Assembly (NCBI GenBank): GCA_902488965.1
Contig: CABTYA010000065.1
Location: 1 to 5,471, forward strand
Length of the DNA: 5,471 bases
Source: an uncultured Veillonellaceae bacterium
GTDB taxonomy: Bacteria; Bacillota; Negativicutes; Veillonellales; Negativicoccaceae
Direction: 5' to 3'
In this document: positions 1 to 5,391 of the stretch, one piece after another
Layout: each line of letters begins with the position of its first letter
Numbering within the stretch: the first letter of the stretch is position 1
Translations under genes and position numbers: made by a program
The notes under the pieces: generated by a model
Database searches by the model: none
What the model saw: the letters and a program-made list of their open reading frames with translations, nothing else
What the model was told of the DNA's origin: nothing

Positions 1-374
1 GAGATGGGGGCGGTGCCCCCTCCCGCTCCCAGCCCGCGCGCTTTGGCGAGGGGGTGGGGCGGGGGGCGGGTCCCGCCGTCGGTGCCGAGCAGGCCGCAGC
101 CCGTCGTGACTCCGCAGGCCGTTACGGCCGAGAGAGGCAGTTCCGGCGTACGGGTGGAAAAGCCGCCTTCGCCGCCGCCGCCCGTGATGTGGACGTGGTT
201 ATCGATGAATCCCGGTACGAGCCGCGCGCCGTCCAGGTCGACGACGTCCATATCCAGTCCCGTGATGTCGATTTCGGGAGCGATCATCGCAATCTTGCGG
301 TCGGCGATCAGGATATCGCAAACTCCCAAATCCTTCGGGGCAAAGACGTGGGCGTGCTGAATCAATGTAAACAT
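1..374 (-). CDS. iadA: Isoaspartyl dipeptidase (beta-aspartyl-peptidase), N-terminal 124 codons, cut by the window edge
   Basis: The first 124 residues of an amidohydrolase-superfamily enzyme that hydrolyses isoaspartyl (beta-aspartyl) dipeptides released from damaged proteins. The reading starts MFTLIQHAHVFAPKD. It has the family's metal-binding H-x-H (His60, His62) in GFIDNHVH, followed at once by a glycine run and a glutamate (GGGGEGG, Glu69) that matches the substrate-binding Glu77 region of E. coli IadA. The segments STRTPE and LLGTDG are also typical. The ATG at 374 is preceded by AAAGGA with an 8-base gap. It follows yjiG by 42 bp on the same strand, as in E. coli. Roughly residues 104-123 are rich in Pro and Gly where the family normally reads like HPESLLAKARALEAEGITAY. 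This looks like sequence error at a contig edge or early decay. Catalytic residues further along are outside the window, so activity cannot be judged. Confidence 0.9.
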   Translation of the reverse strand, partial: MFTLIQHAHVFAPKDLGVCDILIADRKIAMIAPEIDITGLDMDVVDLDGARLVPGFIDNHVHITGGGGEGGFSTRTPELPLSAVTACGVTTGCGLLGTDGGTRPPPHPLAKARGLGAGGGTAPI

Positions 375-392
375 ACTACCATTCCTTTCCTG

Positions 393-409
393 CGGCTACG
401 GGGTAGCCG
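393..409. repeat. Perfect hairpin in the yjiG-iadA gap
   Basis: CGGCTAC at 393-399 and GTAGCCG at 403-409 are exact reverse complements separated by GGG. This gives a 7-bp GC-rich stem with a 3-base loop in the 42-bp gap between yjiG and iadA. On the transcribed (minus) strand it is followed by the iadA ribosome binding site, not by a T-run. It is therefore not a standard intrinsic terminator; it is more likely an mRNA-stability or processing stem, or a weak attenuator. Confidence 0.55.
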
Positions 410-416
410 GTGTCAA

Positions 417-929
417 TCAGAAGAGCGTGAGCAGGAGCTCCATCGCCCAAATGGATGCCAGCGCATTGAATACGCAGACAAAAATGATGATGCCGTAATA
501 TTTGCTTTCGACTTCCGCCGTCCCCAGACAACGACCGACGTTTTGGACGGGGTTGCCCATGAGGTAGCAGGCGGGGACGAGGACGGTCGCTTCGTACGGT
601 CCGATTGCGCCCGAGGCGAGCAGTGCCGCGAGTACGCCGATGGCGCCGCCCATGCTGAGCAATGACGCGAGCAGGACGGTGATCGTCACACCCGGCAAGA
701 ACCACAGTGCCATGACGGGACCCGCCACTTCGCCGATCCATTGCAAAAGACCCGTGACATTGAGGGCGTGAATCAGGATGAAGGCCAGCATGACGTTGGG
801 CATCATGTTACGCATGCCGATGCCGAGGCCTTTGACGACGCCTTCCGTAAAGAGACTGATGAAGTCGCGATTCAAATCGACTTTGGCTTCCTGCGTGGCC
901 GGATTGATGGTATCTGTTGCCGGTTTCAT
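417..929 (-). CDS. yjiG: YjiG family membrane protein (nucleoside-recognition/GATE fold)
   Basis: A 170-residue hydrophobic protein recognisable as the YjiG family, related to spore-maturation protein SpmB and carrying a nucleoside-recognition (GATE) type domain. About 22 polar residues are followed by a segment containing GIGMRNMMPNVMLAF (36-50). Hydrophobic stretches lie near residues 45-63, 78-108 and 146-169. The loop with YLMGNPVQNVGRCLG (122-136) is characteristic of the family. It sits in the inner membrane. The ATG at 929 has an excellent AAAGGAGG (946-939) with a 9-base gap, located inside the end of yjiH. The two genes overlap by 4 bases (ATGA), so they are probably translationally coupled. 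No transported substrate has been firmly assigned to the family as far as I know. Its place beside iadA suggests handling of dipeptides or their products, which is an inference. Confidence 0.9.
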   Translation of the reverse strand: MKPATDTINPATQEAKVDLNRDFISLFTEGVVKGLGIGMRNMMPNVMLAFILIHALNVTGLLQWIGEVAGPVMALWFLPGVTITVLLASLLSMGGAIGVLAALLASGAIGPYEATVLVPACYLMGNPVQNVGRCLGTAEVESKYYGIIIFVCVFNALASIWAMELLLTLF

Positions 930-1576
930 GCGTTTGCGCCTCCTTTACCTTCCGTCATGCGGATGTACAGGCGGACGATGTTGCCGCCGATGAATTTGAA
1001 GACCAAAATGACGAGCAAGGGCAATCCGACCGGTACGAGCAGTACGGGGAATACCGCCACCGCCGACGAGAAATAGTTCGTGATCGGTGCCGATCCCGTG
1101 ATCTGGTAGCCGGAGAAGATGGCACGTTCGCGGCTGTTGATCAGCCCTTCCTGATGCAGGACCTTGGTCATGCCGGCGCCGGCATCGGTCGTCTGCAGGT
1201 TGGCAATCAATGCCAGACCGCAGGTGCCCGGGATACCGAGCAGCGGGCGAAGCAGCGGTGTCAGCCATTTTTTGGCGACGGCCAATCCGCCGTACCCTTC
1301 CACGACGTGAATGATGCCGATAGCAAACAGCAATGCCGGCAACAGCGTAATGGCGAAGATAAATCCGTCCTTGGCCCCCGTACCGCCGCTGCCGCGGAAG
1401 GATGCCATTTTACCGGCGGCCGTTTCCCACGAGCCGAACGAGCCGTTGAGCACGGTAAAGTCCATGACTTTCGTCCAGTTGTTGGCGTCGGCGAAGATGC
1501 CGGAAAAGAAAATCACCGCGCCGATAAACGCGACATAGCTTTTCCAAGACAGCTTCTCTTGACTTTGTTGTTCCAT
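926..1576 (-). CDS. yjiH: YjiH family membrane protein (nucleoside-recognition/GATE fold)
   Basis: A 216-residue integral membrane protein of the YjiH family, partner of YjiG and related to SpmA. Hydrophobic segments lie near residues 14-29, 71-92 and 171-196, with shorter ones around 105-125. Conserved-looking loops are NLQTTDAGAGMTKVLHQEG (126-144) and GYQITGSAPITNYFSS (156-171). The start is the ATG at 1576, preceded by AGGAGG with a 7-8 base gap; the frame stays open upstream to 1909, but that stretch lies antisense to the dehydrogenase and is not coding. It is the first gene of the yjiH-yjiG-iadA transcript, with a candidate promoter just upstream. The split into two small proteins that together resemble one transporter-like unit suggests that YjiH and YjiG form a complex; this is an inference. 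Confidence 0.9.
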   Translation of the reverse strand: MEQQSQEKLSWKSYVAFIGAVIFFSGIFADANNWTKVMDFTVLNGSFGSWETAAGKMASFRGSGGTGAKDGFIFAITLLPALLFAIGIIHVVEGYGGLAVAKKWLTPLLRPLLGIPGTCGLALIANLQTTDAGAGMTKVLHQEGLINSRERAIFSGYQITGSAPITNYFSSAVAVFPVLLVPVGLPLLVILVFKFIGGNIVRLYIRMTEGKGGANA

Positions 1577-1613
1577 CACAATTCCTCCTTTGTTATGATA
1601 AAGACTTATGTCC

Positions 1614-1642
1614 ATTGTAGCGAAACGGGGGCGAAAAAGCAA
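1614..1642 (-). promoter_or_regulatory. Candidate sigma-70-type promoter for yjiH-yjiG-iadA
   Basis: On the minus strand there is TTGCTT (1642-1637), a 17-base spacer, then TACAAT (1619-1614), which matches 5 of 6 of the -10 consensus. The -35 matches only 3 of 6, so activation may be needed. The expected transcript start is near 1607, leaving a leader of about 30 bases before the ATG at 1576. Confidence 0.5.
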
Positions 1643-1662
1643 CGAAATCAAGGGCCGGTGCA

Positions 1663-1672
1663 ATGTATACAT
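1663..1672. promoter_or_regulatory. Palindromic operator-like site ATGTATACAT
   Basis: A perfect 10-bp palindrome with a GTATAC core lies in the 168-bp divergent region between yjiH and the dehydrogenase. It is about 20 bp upstream of the yjiH -35 box and about 34 bp upstream of the candidate -10 on the other strand. GTATAC-centred palindromes are common operators of GntR-family regulators, so a regulator of that type is plausible. No regulator gene is visible in the window. A 10-bp palindrome can also arise by chance. Confidence 0.35.
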
Positions 1673-1700
1673 GTGGCGTTGCCCCCGCCTGCGACACGGG

Positions 1701-1711
1701 TATGGTACAAT
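1701..1711 (+). promoter_or_regulatory. Candidate extended -10 promoter for the dehydrogenase
   Basis: The bases TGG followed by TACAAT (1703-1711) form an extended -10 (TGn plus a 5/6 match to TATAAT). No good -35 stands 17 bases upstream, which is tolerable for extended -10 promoters. The expected start near 1718 leaves a leader of about 27 bases before the gene. Confidence 0.45.
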
Positions 1712-1744
1712 CAAAAAAACGAATCGTATAGGGGGCGGGAAGAC

Positions 1745-2509
1745 ATGACAATGAAGGTCGTCATCACAGGAGCATCGAGCGGTATCGGCAAGGCGACGGC
1801 GGCACGGTGGGCCGCGCGGCGTTGCGAGTTGGTGTTGTTGGCACGGCGTGAGGCGGTGCTGGCCGAGCAGGCGCGGGAGTGGACGCAGGAATACGGGAAT
1901 CCGATTCATGTATTCGAGCTCGACGTGCGTGACCGCGCCGCGGTCGAGCGTGTCGCCGGCGAGGTCTTGGCAACGATCGGTGCGCCGGATGTATTGGTCA
2001 ATAATGCGGGCTTGGCACGGGAGACCTTACCCTATCAAGAGAATACGTGGGCGGACATCGAGGAGATGATTGACACCAACATCAAAGGACTGGCGAGCGT
2101 GACGCGCGCGTTTTTGCCGGCGATGATCGCACGCAACGCGGGGCATATCATCAATCTCGGCTCGACGGCGGGACAATTTGCGTATGGCGGCGGGGCGGTA
2201 TACTGTGCGACAAAGGCCGCGGTCAAGATGCTCAGCGACGGAATCCGCATCGATACCGTGGCGAGCGACATCAAGGTGACGACGGTGATGCCGGGACTGG
2301 TGGAGACACCGTTCAGCGAGGTGCGCTTCCGCGGCGATCGCGCACGGGCGGCACAGGTGTATGCGGGGGTCGAGGCGCTGACGGCGGACGATATCGCCGA
2401 GGTAATCGAATTCGTCGCGACCCGGCCGCGGCGTGTACAAATCACGGATATCACCATCATGGCCAATCAGCAGGCCACGGGATTTACCATTCACCGCGAG
2501 CAGGATTGA
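1745..2509 (+). CDS. Short-chain dehydrogenase/reductase, YdfG-like (NADP-dependent 3-hydroxy acid dehydrogenase type)
   Basis: A 254-residue classical short-chain dehydrogenase with a cytoplasmic Rossmann fold. The cofactor-binding motif TGASSGIG is at residues 8-15, the adenine-ring aspartate Asp60 lies in LDVRD, and the structural motif NNAG is at 86-89. The catalytic set is Asn112 (IDTNIKG), Ser140 (NLGSTAG), Tyr153 and Lys157 (YCATK). An Arg-Arg pair after the second beta strand (ARRE, 33-36) favours NADPH. The segments MIDTN-KGL, HIIN-GSTAG and PGLVETPFSEVRF-GD resemble E. coli YdfG, which oxidises serine and 3-hydroxy acids or reduces malonic semialdehyde. The exact substrate cannot be fixed from sequence. 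The start is uncertain: an in-frame ATG at 1751 gives 252 residues and is better spaced from GGGAAG (1737-1742). The frame stays open far upstream to 917, but that part is antisense to yjiH and is not coding. The gene stands alone between a divergent promoter region and a terminator. Confidence 0.92.
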   Translation: MTMKVVITGASSGIGKATAARWAARRCELVLLARREAVLAEQAREWTQEYGNPIHVFELDVRDRAAVERVAGEVLATIGAPDVLVNNAGLARETLPYQENTWADIEEMIDTNIKGLASVTRAFLPAMIARNAGHIINLGSTAGQFAYGGGAVYCATKAAVKMLSDGIRIDTVASDIKVTTVMPGLVETPFSEVRFRGDRARAAQVYAGVEALTADDIAEVIEFVATRPRRVQITDITIMANQQATGFTIHREQD

Positions 2510-2545
2510 CGGAGCGAGGCGGCGGTCTTGCCCGTTTCTGCGAAC

Positions 2546-2583
2546 ACAAAAAGGAGGTTCACCGAAGTGAACCTCCTTTTTGT
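2546..2583. terminator. Strong bidirectional intrinsic terminator
   Basis: A perfect 17-bp inverted repeat (2546-2562 and 2567-2583) closes a CGAA tetraloop. One side begins with an A-run and the other ends with a T-run, so it works on both strands. It lies 36 bp after the dehydrogenase stop codon and 5 bp after the end of the terC-like gene on the other strand, so it serves both convergent transcripts. Confidence 0.93.
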
Positions 2584-2588
2584 TGGGC

Positions 2589-3278
2589 TCAGCGTTTGTG
2601 CGGATAGCGCAGCGCCTGCGGAATGACCAACACCAACACGATGACGAGCAGCGGCACAAGCCATTGCGTCGCCGGCAGCCAGGCGGTTAAGTGTGCCCCG
2701 ACAATCCGGTCGGCGATAATCATCGAGCCCGCCGTGTATCCCAAGATCGCCGCACCGAGCGTGACGAGCCACGGGAATCGGCTCATCAGCCGCGACAGAA
2801 TTGTACTGCCGCCGATGACGATCGGAATGCTGACCGCCAGACCGAAGATGACGAGGATGAACGAGCCGTTCGCCGCTCCCGCCACGGCGAGGATATTGTC
2901 CAGACTCATGACGACGTCGGCGATAATAATCGTCTGTACGGCCGCACGGATTCCGCCGTCCGAGCGCTTTTCGCGGATTTCGTCCCGCTTGGGCAGCAGC
3001 AGCTTGATCGCGATCGGGATGAGAATCACGCCGCCCGCCGCCTGCAACAGCGGGATAGTGAGGATCTCGGCCGCAATCAGCGTGAGCACAATCCGCACGA
3101 CGACGGCACCCGCCGCGCCGATGAGGATGGCACGCTGCTGCAAGTGGGCGGGCAGCTGTCGCGCCGCCATCGCGATGACGACGGCATTGTCGCCCGCCAG
3201 CACCATGTCCATCATGACGATCGACAGTACCGCGACCCAAAATGACCAATGAGTGAGTTCCGCCAGTGAAAATTCCAT
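2589..3278 (-). CDS. TerC family integral membrane protein, YjbE-like (second of a tandem pair)
   Basis: A 229-residue polytopic inner-membrane protein of the TerC family, closest in length and layout to Bacillus YjbE-type members, which are linked to manganese export and metalation of secreted enzymes. Two hallmark acidic repeats are visible: DMVLAGDN (Asp24, Asp30, Asn31) and ADVVMSLDN (Asp121, Asp127, Asn128), the expected metal-binding residues inside membrane helices. Hydrophobic stretches lie near 14-34, 51-70, 75-95, 115-133, 138-157, 170-187 and 204-221. The short hydrophilic linker around 96-111 separates the two halves. The ATG at 3278 has AAAGGAAG about 12 bases upstream, slightly long. 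It begins 55 bp after its paralogue on the same strand and is probably co-transcribed with it. Metal specificity is inferred from the family. Confidence 0.9.
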   Translation of the reverse strand: MEFSLAELTHWSFWVAVLSIVMMDMVLAGDNAVVIAMAARQLPAHLQQRAILIGAAGAVVVRIVLTLIAAEILTIPLLQAAGGVILIPIAIKLLLPKRDEIREKRSDGGIRAAVQTIIIADVVMSLDNILAVAGAANGSFILVIFGLAVSIPIVIGGSTILSRLMSRFPWLVTLGAAILGYTAGSMIIADRIVGAHLTAWLPATQWLVPLLVIVLVLVIPQALRYPHKR

Positions 3279-3936
3279 GAACGTAATCGACTTCCTTTAT
3301 ATATACCTTAAGTACTCCACATATGCGCCTGCGTCAGACGCGTTTGTACAAATAGTGCGGGAGGACCAGCACTAATATCGTTGTCGCCAACGGTACGAGA
3401 TACGCCGTCCACGACGATTGAGCGAGCAGCCATGCTCCGATACTGCCGTCGTGCATAATCATCGAGCCTGCCGTGTAGCCGAGAATCGCACTGCCGACCG
3501 CAATCAAAATCGGATATCGATCCATCAGTGACGCAATGATCCGACTGCCTCCGACAATCAGCGGAATACTGACCAAAAGTCCGATGATTACCAAGAGAAA
3601 ATCGCCGTGCGCCGCTCCGGCGATGGCCAATACATTGTCCACGCCCATCGCGACATCGGCGATAATGATCGTCTGAATCGCACTGCGCATACTCGTACTG
3701 TACACTGTCATACTCTTGACCTCGGTGTGCGGCTTCAAGAGTTTGACCGCAATCGGCAGCAAAATCAGTCCGCCGAGCGCCTGCAAAAACGGAATCTGCA
3801 ATAACCACGTCGCGACAATCGTCATCAACGCACGGATGATGATCGCCCCCGCCGTCCCGATCAAGATGGCGCGTTTTTGCAATTCCTCCGGCAGCCGCCG
3901 CGCCGCCATCGCAATGACGACGGCATTGTCGCCCGC
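3160..3936. repeat. 38-bp near-identical direct repeat inside the two TerC genes (3160-3197 and 3899-3936)
   Basis: The two copies differ at one base (G at 3174, A at 3913) and are 739 bp apart. They encode the GDNAVVIAMAAR segment of both paralogues. The span given covers both copies and the DNA between them. Such a repeat could support recombination that fuses the two genes into one, or gene conversion between them. Confidence 0.8.
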
Positions 3937-4002
3937 AAGGACCAAGTCCAATACGATAATCGAACCGAGTGCAATCCAAAATTGCGCACTGAATAATTCC
4001 AC
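3334..4002 (-). CDS. TerC family integral membrane protein, YjbE-like (first of a tandem pair)
   Basis: A 222-residue paralogue of the neighbouring TerC protein, alignable with it over almost its whole length, with well over half the residues identical by eye. The two acidic motifs are DLVLAGDN (Asp19, Asp25, Asn26) and ADVAMGVDN (Asp116, Asp122, Asn123). The linker between the halves (about 91-106) differs most from the paralogue. I place the start at GTG 4002 (protein beginning MELFSAQFW) because AAAGGAAG stands 6 bases before it and the paralogue begins similarly (MEF). A GTG at 4044 in the same frame has no ribosome binding site. It is the first gene of a two-gene transcript with a promoter about 60 bp upstream. 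Likely role: Mn or other divalent metal efflux across the inner membrane, inferred from the family. Confidence 0.9.
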   Translation of the reverse strand: MELFSAQFWIALGSIIVLDLVLAGDNAVVIAMAARRLPEELQKRAILIGTAGAIIIRALMTIVATWLLQIPFLQALGGLILLPIAVKLLKPHTEVKSMTVYSTSMRSAIQTIIIADVAMGVDNVLAIAGAAHGDFLLVIIGLLVSIPLIVGGSRIIASLMDRYPILIAVGSAILGYTAGSMIMHDGSIGAWLLAQSSWTAYLVPLATTILVLVLPHYLYKRV

Positions 4003-4043
4003 AAGACACTTCCTTTCTCTAACCGATACGGTAATAAAAATCA

Positions 4044-4073
4044 CATACGTACTTATTTATTATACCATACGTA
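4044..4073. repeat. Direct repeat CATACGTA flanking the TerC promoter -10
   Basis: CATACGTA occurs at 4044-4051 and again at 4066-4073, 22 bp apart start to start (about two helical turns). Each contains the palindrome TACGTA. The copies bracket the -10 box of the promoter for the two TerC genes, a position suited to a repressor. The responsible regulator is unknown. Confidence 0.45.
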
Positions 4074-4086
4074 GATAGATTGTTAT
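4059..4086 (-). promoter_or_regulatory. Promoter for the tandem TerC genes
   Basis: On the minus strand there is a perfect TATAAT (4064-4059) preceded by TGG, making an extended -10. ATAACA (4086-4081) sits 16 bases upstream as a 4/6 match to the -35. The region is markedly AT-rich compared with its surroundings. The predicted start near 4052 leaves only about 50 bases of leader before GTG 4002. Confidence 0.65.
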
Positions 4087-4112
4087 CGATATGCGGATGG
4101 AGAGAGCGGGGT

Positions 4113-4141
4113 TTGTCAGCGAGCCGCAGGCGTGCTATCAT
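4113..4141 (+). promoter_or_regulatory. Promoter for the periplasmic binding protein gene
   Basis: TTGTCA (4113-4118, 5/6), an exact 17-base spacer, and TATCAT (4136-4141, 5/6) form a good housekeeping promoter. The expected start near 4148 leaves a leader of about 75 bases. It is divergent from the TerC promoter, with the two -35 regions about 27 bp apart. Confidence 0.65.
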
Positions 4142-4222
4142 CAAAGAACACAGAGGAGTGACAGAGGAACTGCTGCGGCGCATGGACATGCGTCGGGAGC
4201 TTGCAAGGGAAAGGGAAGATTC

Positions 4223-5263
4223 ATGCAGTATTGGCGTTATATCGGCGTGCCGATCGTGTTGGCATTGCTGGTGGCACTGAGTCGGGGAATGGTCCCCGAT
4301 TTGCCCGCGTCCTCGCACAGCGGGCATTTTATGATTGATGAGATGGGGACGAAAGTCGAGTTGCCGGTTCGTCCGCAGCGGGTTTTGGCGACCGCCAATG
4401 CGCTCGACGCGATCGTGTTGGAGATGCTGCCGCCCGAGCGGATTGCCGCGGTTACAGCGGACAGTCAGTCGCCGTTTTCCTCACTGGCGTGGGAACGCGC
4501 CCGCCATGTCAAAAACACGCTGTCACGGTTGCCGGGAACGGAAGAAATCGTGGCACTCGGACCGGACTTGGTCCTGATGCCCGATTACACCTCGGCCGAC
4601 ATTGTGGACGGCGTACGGGCGATGGGGATCCCCGTCGTCGTGGTGAAAACCCCCGAGCGGGTGAGTGATGTCCATACGATGGTTCGCCAAGTGGCGACCG
4701 CGCTTGACGAGGCGGCGACAGGCGAACGGCTGTGCCGGCGCTATGACGCCGAAGTGGCCGCTGTCACGGCGCGTCGCGATACGATCCCGCCAAGCGAACG
4801 ACGCAGCGTCTTTTTTACCTCCAGCATGACCGGCTACGGCGGGACGGGCAGCCTCTTTGACGATATGACCGGCTACACGGGACTGATTCATGCAGCGCAC
4901 GCGGCGGGCATTCCACCGAAAACGGAATTTACCGAAGAACGGCTGATTCTGATGAATCCGGATGTCATTTTTGTTCCCACGTACAGCAACCGCTACCAGC
5001 GCCAAGTGGAGATGATCTACGCCGACCCCGCACTGGCGTCCGTCGGTGCGGTCCGTGAACGGCGCGTCTACGCGGTGCGGCCCGCGTATATTTACAGCTC
5101 GTCCGTCGGGATTCCCGAAGCGATGAACGCGCATCAGGCGCTGGGCTACGGCGACCGTTTTCCCGCACTGGAAGAACGCTACACCGCACCGGTTCCCGAA
5201 CCGGACAAAGGCACAAGAAAGCCGATGCGCGGGAAAACGGACAAAGTCAAAACGAAATCTTGA
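4223..5263 (+). CDS. ABC transporter substrate-binding protein, FecB/BtuF/FhuD type (iron-siderophore or cobalamin)
   Basis: A 346-residue periplasmic binding protein of the class that delivers iron-siderophores, haem or cobalamin to an ABC importer. Residues 7-20 form a hydrophobic N-terminal segment that could be a signal peptide or anchor. There is no lipobox cysteine and no clear AxA cleavage site. The first lobe begins near IDEMGTKVELPVRPQRVL (38-55). Family features follow: EEIVALGPDLVLMP (108-120), GIPVVVVKTP (135-144), a Gly-rich stretch GYGGTGSLFDD (204-214), EERLILMNPDVIFVP (238-252) and VRERRVYAV (277-285). The C-terminal 26 or so residues are a Pro- then Lys/Arg-rich tail unusual for the family. 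The ATG at 4223 follows GGGAAG with about 6 bases between; the frame is open upstream to 4091, but that stretch has no family sequence. No permease or ATPase gene lies nearby, so it is an orphan here, with an rRNA operon directly downstream. Confidence 0.85.
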   Translation: MQYWRYIGVPIVLALLVALSRGMVPDLPASSHSGHFMIDEMGTKVELPVRPQRVLATANALDAIVLEMLPPERIAAVTADSQSPFSSLAWERARHVKNTLSRLPGTEEIVALGPDLVLMPDYTSADIVDGVRAMGIPVVVVKTPERVSDVHTMVRQVATALDEAATGERLCRRYDAEVAAVTARRDTIPPSERRSVFFTSSMTGYGGTGSLFDDMTGYTGLIHAAHAAGIPPKTEFTEERLILMNPDVIFVPTYSNRYQRQVEMIYADPALASVGAVRERRVYAVRPAYIYSSSVGIPEAMNAHQALGYGDRFPALEERYTAPVPEPDKGTRKPMRGKTDKVKTKS

Positions 5264-5270
5264 TTTTGCC

Positions 5271-5299
5271 TTGACATCCCCGACAAACGATGATAAGAT
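5271..5299 (+). promoter_or_regulatory. rRNA operon promoter P1
   Basis: A perfect TTGACA (5271-5276), a 17-base spacer and TAAGAT (5294-5299), with TGA before it as an extended -10. The -35 starts only 7 bases after the stop codon of the binding protein gene. No terminator is visible between them. Confidence 0.75.
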
Positions 5300-5355
5300 A
5301 ATAATCGTCGCTGATGACCAACCGCAACAAGCGGTACGGCGGCGAAAAAAACTCC

Positions 5356-5385
5356 TTGACAAGGCGAAACGGAAAGTGATATACT
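5356..5385 (+). promoter_or_regulatory. rRNA operon promoter P2
   Basis: A perfect TTGACA (5356-5361), an 18-base spacer and TATACT (5380-5385, 5/6), again with TGA just before the -10. It is the second of a tandem pair 85 bp apart, the usual arrangement for strong rRNA promoters. Between P1 and P2 is a small hairpin (ACCGC 5321-5325, GCGGT 5331-5335). Confidence 0.85.
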
Positions 5386-5391
5386 TATAAA

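Noticed and set aside
54..665. A 203-codon plus-strand frame over iadA and yjiG
   Set aside because: It is antisense to two recognisable genes, has no family resemblance and is rich in Arg/Asp as expected of a GC-rich shadow frame.
917..1744. A 276-codon N-terminal extension of the dehydrogenase frame
   Set aside because: It runs antisense to yjiH, shows no domain, and the dehydrogenase is complete from residue 1 at 1745 or 1751.
2491..3249. A 252-codon minus-strand frame overlapping the second TerC gene
   Set aside because: Out-of-frame shadow rich in His/Arg/Asp/Gly, with the true TerC frame giving clear membrane helices and motifs.
3279..3333. Possible riboswitch or terminator between the two TerC genes
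   Set aside because: Only 55 bases, with just a trivial GCGTC-A-GACGC palindrome at the stop codon and no stable stem plus T-run.
3308..4009. A 233-codon minus-strand frame overlapping the first TerC gene
   Set aside because: Shadow of the TerC reading; the composition is implausible for a protein and the hallmark motifs are in the other frame.
5241..5272. Possible terminator at the end of the binding protein gene
   Set aside because: Only about 5 weak A/T pairs can form, and there is no GC-rich stem or T-run.
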